DNA of 33,155 nucleotides from Mesorhizobium silamurunense (GTDB taxonomy: Bacteria > Pseudomonadota > Alphaproteobacteria > Rhizobiales > Rhizobiaceae). How positions within the stretch are numbered: position 1 is the stretch's first letter; every line of letters starts with the position of its first letter. The DNA lies in contig NZ_JHQR01000177.1 of the NCBI RefSeq assembly GCF_014843825.1, positions 1-33,155 on the forward strand. The letters run 5' to 3'. Positions 17,949 through 26,555 of the stretch are shown in pieces. The notes beneath the pieces were generated by a model. It saw nothing but the letters and a program-made list of their open reading frames with translations, did not search any database and was not told the DNA's origin. Made by a program: the position numbers and the translations under genes.

Positions 17949-19211
17949 TCAGCCATTGTAGCGTTGGAAGACGAGCGAGGCGTTGGTGCCGCCGAAGCCG
18001 AAGGAGTTCGACAACGCCACATCGATCTGGCGCTGGCGCGGCTTGTTCGGCACGAGATCGATCGCCGTCTCGCGTTCCGGATTGTCGAGGTTGATGGTGG
18101 CGGGGGCAATGTTGTCGCGGATGGCGAGGATGGAGAAGATCGCTTCCGCGGCGCCCGCGGCGCCCAGCAGATGGCCGATCGACGACTTGGTCGACGACAT
18201 CGAGATCTTCGAGGCAGCATTGCCGACCAGCCGCTCGACAGCGCCGAGCTCGATCGTGTCGGCCATGGTCGAGGTGCCGTGCGCATTGATGTAGTCGATA
18301 TCGGCCGGCGAGAGCTTCGCCCGGTTCAGCGCCGCCGTCATGCAGCGGAAGGCGCCGTCGCCGTCCTCGGCCGGAGCGGTGATATGATAGGCGTCGCCGG
18401 TCAGGCCGTAGCCGGTGACCTCGGCATAGATCTTGGCGCCGCGCGCCTTGGCGTGTTCCAGCTCTTCAAGGACGACGACGCCGGCACCCTCGCCCATGAC
18501 GAAGCCGTCGCGGTCGCGGTCATAGGGGCGCGAAGCGGTCTCGGGCGTATCGTTGCGCTCGGTGGAGAGCGCGCGGCACGCCGCGAACCCTGCCATGGAA
18601 AGCCGCGTGATCGGCGCCTCGGCGCCGCCGGCCACCATGATGTCGGCATCGCCCCAGATGATCAGCCGCGCGGCATCGCCGATGGCGTGCGCGCCTGTCG
18701 AGCAGGCAGTGACGACCGCATGGTTCGGGCCTTTCAGCCCGTGCCGGATGGAAACCTGGCCGGAAACCAGATTGATGATCTGTCCAGGGATGAAGAACGG
18801 GCTGATGCGGCGCGGGCCGCGCTCCTTCAGGATCATCGCGTTCTCGGCGATGCCGTCGATGCCGCCGATGCCGGAACCGATCAGCACGCCGGTGGCGCAC
18901 TGGTCCTCATGCGTCTCGGGCTTCCAGCCGGAATCGGCCAGCGCCTCGTCGGCGGCCGCGATGCCGTACAGGATGAAGTCGCCGATCTTGCGCAGCTCCT
19001 TCGGCTCGAGCACGGCCTCGGGATTGAAGGTGCCGTTGGAGCCGTCGCCGCGCGGAACGACGTGGGCGATCTTGCAGGCAAGGTCGTCCACCTCGAATTC
19101 GGTGATGCGGCGGGCGGCGCTGCGGCCGGAAAGCAGTTCCTTCCAGCTGTGCTCGACGCCCGTGCCGAACGGAGAAAGCAGGCCAAGGCCCGTGACGACG
19201 ACTCGCCTCAT
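17949..19211 (-). CDS. fabF: 3-oxoacyl-ACP synthase II
   Basis: A 420-residue elongating ketoacyl-ACP synthase. The Cys-His-His active site is complete: TACSTGAHAIG (Cys170), NAHGTSTMADT (His311) and SIGHLLGAAG (His347). The glycine-rich end NSFGFGGTNASLVF is also present. It condenses acyl groups with malonyl-ACP during fatty-acid elongation in the cytoplasm. It lies 34 bp downstream of acpP, which encodes its carrier protein, and is followed by mltG. The start MRRVVVTGLG is the family N-terminus. Nothing is unusual. Confidence 0.96.
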   Translation of the reverse strand: MRRVVVTGLGLLSPFGTGVEHSWKELLSGRSAARRITEFEVDDLACKIAHVVPRGDGSNGTFNPEAVLEPKELRKIGDFILYGIAAADEALADSGWKPETHEDQCATGVLIGSGIGGIDGIAENAMILKERGPRRISPFFIPGQIINLVSGQVSIRHGLKGPNHAVVTACSTGAHAIGDAARLIIWGDADIMVAGGAEAPITRLSMAGFAACRALSTERNDTPETASRPYDRDRDGFVMGEGAGVVVLEELEHAKARGAKIYAEVTGYGLTGDAYHITAPAEDGDGAFRCMTAALNRAKLSPADIDYINAHGTSTMADTIELGAVERLVGNAASKISMSSTKSSIGHLLGAAGAAEAIFSILAIRDNIAPATINLDNPERETAIDLVPNKPRQRQIDVALSNSFGFGGTNASLVFQRYNG

Positions 19212-19245
19212 CGCAGGTCCTCCCCGGTGATGCCCGCGGAAAGCC

Positions 19246-19482
19246 TCAGGCCGAGGCCTTGTCGATGTACTTTACGGCATCGCCGACGGTCAGGATGGTC
19301 TCGGCGGCGTCGTCCGGAATCTCGACGCCAAACTCTTCTTCGAACGCCATGACGAGTTCGACCGTGTCGAGGCTGTCCGCGCCCAGATCGTCGATGAAGC
19401 TCGCCTGCTCCGTCACTTTGTCGGCATCGACGCCGAGATGCTCGATGACGATCTTCTTGACGCGCTCTGCGGTGTCACTCAT
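19246..19482 (-). CDS. acpP: Acyl carrier protein
   Basis: A 78-residue acidic carrier protein with the phosphopantetheine site [12 protein letters not shown] (Ser37) and the standard four-helix pattern. It shuttles the growing acyl chain among the Fab enzymes. It lies 34 bp before fabF. In the usual order fabD-fabG-acpP-fabF it would follow fabG directly, but here fabG is about 5.2 kb upstream, across a pilus operon, leaving only a fabG fragment next to acpP. A promoter-like sequence 130-160 bp upstream may let it be transcribed independently. Confidence 0.97.
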   Translation of the reverse strand: MSDTAERVKKIVIEHLGVDADKVTEQASFIDDLGADSLDTVELVMAFEEEFGVEIPDDAAETILTVGDAVKYIDKASA

Positions 19483-19612
19483 TTGGGGCCTCGTCTTACG
19501 TTGTGTTGTCTTCGTTAGCGGGCGGAATGCCGCTAATCAAGCTGAAAGATGGTCTTGTGGGAAACGCAACGCCACAGGACCGGTTCTTGCCCGAACCGCC
19601 GGGTTGCTGGCC

Positions 19613-19641
19613 GCATTACACGAAAAATGGCGGGCGTCCAA
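19613..19641 (-). promoter_or_regulatory. Candidate acpP promoter
   Basis: On the minus strand TTGGAC (19641-19636) and TAATGC (19618-19613) are separated by exactly 17 bp, in good agreement with a housekeeping-sigma promoter. The site is about 130 bp before the acpP ATG and downstream of the fabG fragment, so acpP-fabF could be expressed even though the insert separates them from fabD-fabG. Confidence 0.5.
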
Positions 19642-19681
19642 GCCGAAATGGCTGTTTTCACAGCCACCGGACCTTGTTCGG

Positions 19682-19878
19682 TCAGATCATCGCCATGCCG
19701 CCATTGACATGGATGGTCTGGCCGGTGACGTAGGCCGCTTCGTCCGAGGCGAGATAGGCAACCGCCGAAGCGACCTCGGCGCCCGTCCCCATGCGCTTGG
19801 TGGGAATCGCCGCCATGATCACTTCCTTCTGCTTGTCGTTGAGCTTGTCGGTCATGGCCGATTCGATGAAGCCTGGAG
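19682..19878 (-). pseudogene. Duplicated 3-prime end of fabG
   Basis: About 197 bp matching the end of the intact fabG (24744-24940) at roughly 93-94 percent identity by eye (about 12-13 differences), including the stop codon. It would encode the last ~65 residues, from GFIESAMTDKLND to VNGGMAMI. No indels are seen and most changes are silent; two change residues (Ala to Val, Ser to Gly). The match ends abruptly near 19878, where AT-richer DNA leading to the pilus operon begins. It marks the left edge of the insert. Confidence 0.93.
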
Positions 19879-19889
19879 GCTTTCCGGCA

Positions 19890-20010
19890 TTGAATTCATA
19901 GCTTCTAATACACTTATATTCATAGCGAACAAATACCGAACAACCGACGAATCAATTCCAGAAGCAAAAATCGTCACACGTCTTAATTGAACCACAGGGT
20001 CTATTGTGGC
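19890..20010 (+). promoter_or_regulatory. AT-rich leader of the pilus operon
   Basis: The 208 bp between the fabG fragment and the pilin gene are AT-rich compared with the surroundings. TTGAAT (19890-19895) with TATATT (19915-19920) is one weak promoter candidate with a long 19-bp spacer. A second TTGAAC (19987-19992) lies next to a CCACA/TGTGG dyad at 19992-20009. Neither is decisive. The pilin gene itself has a clear GGGAG (20076-20080) ribosome-binding site. Confidence 0.3.
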
Positions 20011-20086
20011 ATAGGAGGTATGTAGGGTGGGTACTTGGCTGTCGGGCTTTCTCATTGAGAGGAATCCCCAAGGACGGGAGTACTGA

Positions 20087-20584
20087 ATGCGCATCCTACC
20101 CTTGGCTACTTCGGCCATTATCCTATGCCAATCATTCCTCCCAGGCCCCGCCGTTGCGGCGGTCGCGACAGGCAACATGACGGTTCGCATCACTATCGCC
20201 GCCGAATGCAAGGTCCAGACCGCCAGCGATCTGGATTTCGGCTCGAAAGGCGTCATCGATACCAACGTCGACCAAACCAGCACCATCGGCGTGCAATGCA
20301 CCTCTGGCCAGACCTACAATGTTGGTCTGAGCGCCGGCGCTGGCGCCGGCGCGACGGTTGCTATCCGCAAAATGACCGGGCCAGCGGCTGCGACGGTCAA
20401 CTACACCCTCTATCGGGATACTGCGCGCACCCTGCTTTGGGGGGAGACGATTGGCACCGACACGGTTGCTGGAACCGGTAACGGTAATGTCCAGAACCTG
20501 ACCGTCTATGGACGGGTGCCGCCGCAGGCAACGCCAGCCGCAGGCGTTTACACGGACACGGTTGCGATCACCGTAACCTACTGA
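20087..20584 (+). CDS. Spore coat U domain pilin (probable major subunit of an archaic chaperone-usher pilus)
   Basis: 165 residues with a signal peptide (about 1-25, ending AVAAV). One spore-coat-protein-U (SCPU) domain follows, with two Cys (in AECKVQ and VQCTSG) placed to form the usual disulfide. The C-terminal strand pattern is NLTVYGRVPPQATPAAGVYTDTVAITVTY. Such subunits, as in CsuA/B of Acinetobacter, polymerise by donor-strand exchange into thin pili used for attachment and biofilm. It is first in a four-gene run (pilin, chaperone, usher, tip protein). The C-terminal domain of the last gene is very similar, indicating an old internal duplication. A GGGAG lies 6 bp before the ATG. Confidence 0.85.
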   Translation: MRILPLATSAIILCQSFLPGPAVAAVATGNMTVRITIAAECKVQTASDLDFGSKGVIDTNVDQTSTIGVQCTSGQTYNVGLSAGAGAGATVAIRKMTGPAAATVNYTLYRDTARTLLWGETIGTDTVAGTGNGNVQNLTVYGRVPPQATPAAGVYTDTVAITVTY

Positions 20585-20606
20585 CCATTCCGACGGAGGG
20601 GACGAC

Positions 20607-21326
20607 ATGCGACCCATGCTGTCACGCATTGGTGCCGCGGCACTCTTCTTGCTGTGGGCGAGCGTTTCACAGGCTGCCTCTCTCAGAGTAGCCCCGACCA
20701 GTCTGGAGCCGATCGCCCCCGACAGTGCCGCCGTGCTCAATCTGCATAATGATGCCAGGAAGCCGATCAACGTGCAGCTTCGCGTTTTCAAATGGAGCCA
20801 GGTGGACGGCGTAGAGCGGCTGGAGCCAACTTCGGATGTGGTCGCCAGCCCGCCATCGACGCAACTCGGGCCGAACGCCGACTATGTCGTTCGCGTCGTT
20901 CGCCTGAGTAAAGCTCCAGTACGCTCCGAGGAGAGCTACCGGGTGCTGGTGGACGAATTGCCCGATCCATCGCGCAGAAAGGCCGGCACAGTCACACTGG
21001 TGCTTCGCTATTCCGTGCCTGTCTTCTTTCGCAATCCGGATGCGGCTGCGCCCAACGTTTCGTTCAGCCTGTCGCGAGCGCGTGGCGGCCTCGTTCTGAC
21101 GGCGCGCAACAATGGTGAGAGCCGTCTCAGACTGTCCAACCTCAATCTCACGCAAGGCGGCAGGAAGCTCGGCAGCCGTAGCGGTCTGGTCGGCTACGTT
21201 TTGGGCGGCGCCACCATGCAATGGCCGATCGGCAACAGCAGATCGCTGTCCGGAAGCTCTGTCACGCTGAAGGCACAGAGCGACTTTGGACCATTCAATG
21301 CCCCAGTTTCGACCAAAGGGCAGTAG
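20607..21326 (+). CDS. Periplasmic pilus-assembly chaperone (PapD-like, archaic type)
   Basis: 239 residues. A signal peptide at about 1-23 ends SQAAS. Two immunoglobulin-like domains follow: the N-terminal one begins LRVAPTSLEPIAP and contains the conserved RYSVPVFFRNP segment just before the interdomain linker; the second runs from about 145. Such chaperones hold pilin subunits by donor-strand complementation and hand them to the outer-membrane usher. It is preceded by an excellent GGAGGGG site, starts 22 bp after the pilin stop, and overlaps the start of the usher gene, consistent with one operon. Confidence 0.88.
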   Translation: MRPMLSRIGAAALFLLWASVSQAASLRVAPTSLEPIAPDSAAVLNLHNDARKPINVQLRVFKWSQVDGVERLEPTSDVVASPPSTQLGPNADYVVRVVRLSKAPVRSEESYRVLVDELPDPSRRKAGTVTLVLRYSVPVFFRNPDAAAPNVSFSLSRARGGLVLTARNNGESRLRLSNLNLTQGGRKLGSRSGLVGYVLGGATMQWPIGNSRSLSGSSVTLKAQSDFGPFNAPVSTKGQ

Positions 21327-23710
21327 GATCGCGGTCGTCGTTGCAGGTACTTTTTTTCCTCTCCTGCCGGCGAACGCGCAGGATTCGCGGCCGCAAATTG
21401 CCGATCCCGCCCCCGCCCAAACGGAACGCCGCGATCTTTATCTCGAGGTGTTCATCAACGATGCCTCGACAAATCTGATCGGTACCTTCACGCAGTTTCC
21501 GGACGGCGGCCTGGCAGCGACCCCGGACGAGCTGGCACAGGTCGGCCTGAAACCGGTGGAGAGCGCCAAAGGCAGCGATGGCCTGATCAGGGTCGATCGG
21601 CTCCCCGGCGCGACCTTTCGGATCGATGAGGCAACCCAGCGCCTCTATGTCACGACCACGAACGAGGGGCGCGCCGCTCGCATCGTCGACCTTGGCAGGG
21701 GTGAGAAGGAAGACCGGATTCAACCACAGTCCGGCTATGGCGCGGTGCTCAATTATTCGCTCTTCGCGAGCTCCAACCAATTGTTCGAGAAGGACGTCGA
21801 TCTGTTCCAGGGCATCTCCGGCGGCTTCGACGCGCGACTGTTCAGCCCTTTCGGCACGCTCAGCCAAAACTTCATCGCCGGTTATTCGGATGGCGAATTC
21901 GGCGGCTTCACCCGGCTCAACACGACATGGAGCTACTCCGACCCGGAACGGCTGATGACCTATCGGGCGGGGGATTTCATCTCCGGCGGGCTTTCCTGGA
22001 CGCGGCCCGTCTACCTGGGCGGCATCCAGGCCGAGCGCAACTTCGCGCTACGATCCGATCTGGTCACGCTGCCGCTGCCGTCCTTCGGCGGAAGCGCGGC
22101 CGTCCCCTCGACGCTCGAGGTCTACACCCAGAACGTCCGCACCTACACCGGCAACATCCCAGCCGGCCCTTACCAGATCACCAACCTGCCGGTGTTTGCC
22201 GGTGCCGGCGAAGCGCAGGTCGTGTTGAGGGACAGTCTCGGTCGCGAGACGACAACCAGGCTCGCCTTCTATACGTCCAGCGACATGCTGGGTAAGGACC
22301 TGCTCGATTTCTCGGCGGAAATTGGATTTCCACGGCGCAATTTCGGCATCGAATCCGACGACTATGACAGCCGAGTGTTTGGTGTTGCTACCGCACGCTA
22401 CGGCCTCACCAACTGGCTGACACTTGAAGCCCATGCCGAGGGCGGCGAGGATCTGATCAATGGCGGAGTGGGCGCCGCCTTTCCCCTCGGCCCTTTGGGC
22501 GCGGCTTCGATTGCAGTTGCCGGCAGCCATCATGACGGGCGCACCGGCTCGCTTGTGAACGCGTCGCTGGAGATGAGCTACGAAGGCTGGTCGATCTACG
22601 GCCGAATCCAGCGCGCCTTCGGCGACTACGAGGACATCGCCTCGGTGACGGCCGAACCCTCGTTTTCGGACCCCGGCGATTTTCCGATTTTCAGCGCGGG
22701 CGTTCCTCGATCGATCGACCAGGTTACTCTGAGCGTTCCAGCGCCGCTCGATTTTTCGAGCCTCAACCTCTCCTACACGCATCTCGAAAGTGCCGACGGC
22801 CAGAAGAGCCAGATTGTCGGCCTCTCCTACAGCCAGCAGATATTCAAACGAAGCAGCCTCTATGCGACGGCCTTTACCGACCTTGAGGACAGCGGAAGCT
22901 TCGGAGTCTTCGCCGGGATCTCAGTCCCATTCGGTGACGATATCACGGCGTCCACGGGGGTCGAGCAAGGACCTGACGGCCTGAATGTCGTGGCCGACAT
23001 CGCCAAGTCGGAGCGGCTGGAAGACGGCAGCATTGGCTGGCGGGCACGAACCTCTGAAGGCGACACGCCCAATCGTTCGGCCGCTGCGAGCTACCGCTCG
23101 CCCTTCGCCCGCTTCGAAGCCGGCGTCCAACAACGGCAAGGATGTCAGGGCGACCGCGCAAATGGACGGTGCGATCGCGGTGGCAGGCGGCGGGGTCTTT
23201 GCAACCAATCGTATCGACGATGCTTTCGCCGTCGTCGAGGTCGGTGCCCCGGATGTCGATGTCCAATTCCAGAACCGGCCGGTTGGAAAGACCAACCGGC
23301 AAGGGCGTATTCTGGTCCCTGGCCTCAACTCCTATGAGCCGAACACGGTTTCGATCGATCCCAAAAACCTACCTGTCGATGCGGATGTTCCGGCCACCAA
23401 GGAAGTCGTGATGCCGGCCGATCGCAGTGGCGTGGTCGTAAAGTTCGGGGTCTCGGAGGCGCCAGAAGCGGCGCTGGTCACCCTGGTCGACAGCAGCGGC
23501 GCTCCGCTGGAGGCCGGTCTGAAAGGTCGTGTCGAAGGCGGCTCGGAAGAATTCGTCATCGGCTATGATGGTCAGGCCTACATTCGTGGCCTCAGTGCCC
23601 AGAACGCGGTCATGATCGACCGCCTGGATGGCACCTCATGCCGGGCCGACTTCCCTTATAAGCCCCAACCAGGTCAGCAAGTGACCATCAAGGACGTAGC
23701 CTGTCGCTGA
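21298..23710 (+). pseudogene. Outer-membrane usher of the pilus operon, with a frameshift near 23128
   Basis: Read as one gene this is about 804 residues, the normal size of a fimbrial usher. The signal peptide (to ANAQD), the N-terminal chaperone-binding domain and most of the barrel, including a TLEVYTQNVRTYTGNIPAGPYQI plug-type region, are in one frame to about 23125. The remaining barrel and C-terminal domains (GAIAVAGGGVFATNRIDDAF, NTVSIDPKNLPVDADV, ending IKDVACR) are in the +1 frame and stop at 23710. One extra base, or two missing ones, around 23120-23132 accounts for it. Unrepaired, translation ends at 23337 with a nonsense tail and no C-terminal domains. The ATG at 21298 is chosen for the signal peptide; it overlaps the chaperone gene by 29 bp. 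Confidence 0.88.
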
Positions 23711-23724
23711 AAACAGGAGAAAAA

Positions 23725-24681
23725 ATGCTCCGCACCATTATCCTCTTGCGCATTATCATCCTCTTGGCCATCGCCCCGATTCCATCGCTCGCCTGGGCGC
23801 AAAGCTGCGCCTTTGGCGTTTCCAGCATGGACTTCGGCCCGGTCGATACGCTGTTGAGCAGCCAAACCAACTCAACCGCGACAATCAGCATGAATTGCAC
23901 GGGAACCGCCGGTCAGCGCATCCTGATTTGTCCGAATCTCGGGGCTGGCACCGGAGGCGCATCTTCGGCAACAGCCCGCCAGATGTTGAGTGGCGCCAAC
24001 GCCCTCAACTATCAGCTTTATTCGGATTCGGCGCGCAGCGTGGTTTGGGGCTCTTATGCCTGGGCTTATTCTTCCCGCCCGCCGCCTTTGGCGCTGACGC
24101 CGAATGCCTTGGGCACGGCAACTGGCACTGCCACTATTTACGGCAAGGTGTTTGGTAGCCAGGGAACAGCGCCACCGGGAATCTATCTGTCGACGTTTTC
24201 CGGTTCAGATGTCGAGTTCCGCTATCGTTATAATACCGCCAACAGCTGCGACACAGGTGCGGGCACCCTGGCGGCAAGTCCAACCTTCACCATAAATGCG
24301 TTGGTCGCTGCCAATTGTCTCGTGTCGACCCATGACATTGATTTCGGATCGACGGGGGCTCTCAGTGCCAATGTCGATACCACCGGCCAGGTTTCGGTCA
24401 CCTGCACGCCGGCAGCGGCTTACACTGTCTCGCTGAACGGCGGCACGACCGGTTCGCCTCCAGCGGCGCGCAAGATGTCGAAGGGCGCGGAAACCGTGAC
24501 TTATGGCCTCTACAAGGACGCTGATCGAACTCAGCCCTGGGGGGATGCGGCTGGCAGCACGGTCCCGGGAACCGGAAGCGGTATAGCGCAAAACTTGACC
24601 GTCTATGGCCGCGTGCCGCCACAGGCAACCCCGTCAGCCGGCGTCTATACCGATACGGTCGTCGTCACGGTCACCTACTGA
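23725..24681 (+). CDS. Two-domain spore coat U protein, probable pilus tip adhesin
   Basis: 318 residues. A very hydrophobic signal peptide (about 1-26, ending AWAQS) is followed by two SCPU domains. The N-terminal one (about 27-185, Cys-containing, with a hydrophobic insert SYAWAYSSRPPPLAL) is divergent. The C-terminal one (about 190-318) closely matches the major pilin, ending GRVPPQATPSAGVYTDTVVVTVTY. This two-domain plan with a variable N-terminal and a pilin-like C-terminal domain is that of CsuE-like tip adhesins, where exposed hydrophobic loops bind surfaces. It starts 14 bp after the usher stop with AGGAGA as ribosome-binding site, and ends convergently 62 bp from the fabG stop. Confidence 0.8.
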   Translation: MLRTIILLRIIILLAIAPIPSLAWAQSCAFGVSSMDFGPVDTLLSSQTNSTATISMNCTGTAGQRILICPNLGAGTGGASSATARQMLSGANALNYQLYSDSARSVVWGSYAWAYSSRPPPLALTPNALGTATGTATIYGKVFGSQGTAPPGIYLSTFSGSDVEFRYRYNTANSCDTGAGTLAASPTFTINALVAANCLVSTHDIDFGSTGALSANVDTTGQVSVTCTPAAAYTVSLNGGTTGSPPAARKMSKGAETVTYGLYKDADRTQPWGDAAGSTVPGTGSGIAQNLTVYGRVPPQATPSAGVYTDTVVVTVTY

Positions 24682-24695
24682 GGCATCAGGGCATT

Positions 24696-24734
24696 GGCGG
24701 CAGCCATCGATTCTGCCGTTTGTGAAATGCCGCC
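24696..24734. terminator. Inverted repeat between the pilus operon and fabG
   Basis: GGCGGCA (24696-24702) pairs with TGCCGCC (24728-24734) in the 62-bp gap between two convergent genes. There is no T-run, so termination here, in either direction, is only possible. Confidence 0.3.
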
Positions 24735-24743
24735 GACCGTGTC

Positions 24744-25481
24744 TCAAATCATCGCCATGCCGCCATTCACATGAATGGTCTGGCCGGTGACGTAGGCCGC
24801 TTCGTCCGAGGCGAGATACGCGACCGCCGAAGCAACCTCGGCGCTGGTGCCCATGCGCTTGGTGGGAATCGCCGCCATGATCGCCTCCTTCTGCTTGTCG
24901 TTGAGCTTGTCGGTCATGGCCGATTCGATGAAGCCCGGGGCGACGCAGTTGACGGTGATGTTGCGGGTGGCGATCTCCAGCGCCAGTGACTTGGAAAAGC
25001 CGATCATGCCGGCCTTGGAGGCACAGTAATTGGTCTGGCCGGGATTGCCGGTGACGCCGACCACGGAGGTGATGTTGATGATGCGGCCATGGCGGCGGCG
25101 CATCATCGGATGGGTGAGCTCGCGGGTGAGCCGGAACACGGCGGTGAGGTTCACCTCGAGCACCTGATCCCAGTCGGCATCCGACATGCGCACGAACAGG
25201 CCGTCCTTGGTGATGCCGGCATTGTTGACCAGGATGTCGACGCCTTCGAGGTCGGCCTCCGCCTTCTGGCCGAGCGCCTTGACCGCATCGCGATTGGTCA
25301 GGTCCGCCGGAAAGAGTTTCACGCGCTCGCCCAGCTCGCCGGCCAGCGCTTCCAGCTTCTCCACACGGGTGCCGTGCAGGCCGACGATGGCGCCCTGGCT
25401 GTGCAGCACCCTGGCGATCGCCTCGCCGATGCCTCCCGATGCGCCGGTGACGAGCGCCTTGCGGCCGGTCAGTTCGAACAT
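24744..25481 (-). CDS. fabG: 3-oxoacyl-ACP reductase
   Basis: A 245-residue short-chain dehydrogenase with TGASGGIG for NADPH binding, NNAG, and the catalytic Ser139, Tyr152 and Lys156 (YCASK). It reduces 3-oxoacyl-ACP in each round of fatty-acid elongation. The second Met (ATG at 25481) is chosen: GGGAG then lies 6 bp ahead and the length equals the family norm, whereas the ATG at 25487 would abut the GGGAG. fabD lies 59 bp upstream. Downstream, where acpP would be expected, the pilus operon has been inserted on the opposite strand, and a diverged copy of this gene's last ~197 bp remains beside acpP. Confidence 0.96.
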   Translation of the reverse strand: MFELTGRKALVTGASGGIGEAIARVLHSQGAIVGLHGTRVEKLEALAGELGERVKLFPADLTNRDAVKALGQKAEADLEGVDILVNNAGITKDGLFVRMSDADWDQVLEVNLTAVFRLTRELTHPMMRRRHGRIINITSVVGVTGNPGQTNYCASKAGMIGFSKSLALEIATRNITVNCVAPGFIESAMTDKLNDKQKEAIMAAIPTKRMGTSAEVASAVAYLASDEAAYVTGQTIHVNGGMAMI

Positions 25482-25540
25482 TTTCATCTCCCGATTTCAG
25501 AGAGCACCCTTCGCACGGATGCGATCAAATCGCCAGCGTG

Positions 25541-26494
25541 TCAGCCCAACGCGGCCAGCGCTGCCTCGACTTCCGCCGCCGTGCCGATGGCACCGGTGGC
25601 GATGTCGCGGTTGATGCGCCGCGCCAGGCCCGACAGCACCTTGCCGGCGCCCACTTCATAGAGCGTCGAGACGCCGTTGGCGCCGAACCATTCCACCGTC
25701 TCGCGCCAGCGCACGCGGGCAACCACCTGCTCGACCAGGCGGCGGGCAATCTCGTCCGGATCGCAGGTCGGGGTGACGGTGACGTTGGAGACGATGGGAA
25801 CCACAGGAGCGCTCTTGGCCACCCCGGCGAGCGCCTCGCGCATGATGTCGGCGGCGGGCGTCATCAGCGCCGAATGGAAAGGTGCCGAAACCTGCAGCAT
25901 CAGCGCCCGCTTGGCGCCCTTTTCGGTGCAGAGCTTCGCCGCCAGCTCGACGGCCGCCTTGGCGCCGGAAATGACGAGCTGGCCGCCGCCATTGTCGTTG
26001 GCGACCTGGCAGACCGCTCCTTTGGCCGAGCCTTGTGCCGCTTCCGCGCAGGCGGCTTCGACATCGGCCTGCTCCAGCCCGATGATTGCCGCCATGGCAC
26101 CCTCGCCCGCCGGTACCGCAGCCTGCATGGCGTTGCCGCGGGTGCGCAGCAGCCGCGCTGCATCGGCGACCGACACGAAGCCGGAGGCGGCAAGCGCTGA
26201 ATATTCGCCGAGCGAATGGCCGGCGACGTAACCCACCTTGTCCTTCAGCGAAAAGCCTCCCGCTTCCATCGCCCTTAGCGCCGCAAGCGACACCGCCATC
26301 AGCGCCGGCTGCGCGTTGGCCGTCAGCGTCAGGGTTTCTTCCGGTCCTTCCCAAATCAGCTTCGACAGCTTTTCGCCAAGTGCAGCGTCAACTTCCTCGA
26401 AGACGCGGCGCGCCTCGGGAAAGGCATTGGCGAGATCCTTGCCCATGCCGACGGCCTGGCTGCCCTGTCCCGGAAAGGTGAATGCGACGGCCAT
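25541..26494 (-). CDS. fabD: Malonyl-CoA:ACP transacylase
   Basis: 317 residues. TFPGQGSQ at the N-terminus, the nucleophile elbow GHSLGEYSA (Ser94) and APFHSALM (His207) form the malonyl-transferase active site. FabD charges ACP with malonyl units for fatty-acid synthesis. It is the first gene of the minus-strand lipid cluster, 59 bp before fabG. A TTGACT sequence about 55 bp upstream of the start may be its -35 element. Length is normal and nothing is missing. Confidence 0.96.
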   Translation of the reverse strand: MAVAFTFPGQGSQAVGMGKDLANAFPEARRVFEEVDAALGEKLSKLIWEGPEETLTLTANAQPALMAVSLAALRAMEAGGFSLKDKVGYVAGHSLGEYSALAASGFVSVADAARLLRTRGNAMQAAVPAGEGAMAAIIGLEQADVEAACAEAAQGSAKGAVCQVANDNGGGQLVISGAKAAVELAAKLCTEKGAKRALMLQVSAPFHSALMTPAADIMREALAGVAKSAPVVPIVSNVTVTPTCDPDEIARRLVEQVVARVRWRETVEWFGANGVSTLYEVGAGKVLSGLARRINRDIATGAIGTAAEVEAALAALG

Positions 26495-26526
26495 TTTAGC
26501 GTCTCCAACGGCTTGTTTTTCCCTGC

Positions 26527-26555
26527 CTCTGGCGCAAGGCGGACGGCCAAGTCAA
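26527..26555 (-). promoter_or_regulatory. Possible fabD promoter
   Basis: On the minus strand CTTGACT gives a strong -35 (TTGACT, 26555-26550), followed after 17 bp by CCAGAG (26532-26527), a poor -10. The position, 33-61 bp before the fabD start, is sensible. Confidence 0.3.
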
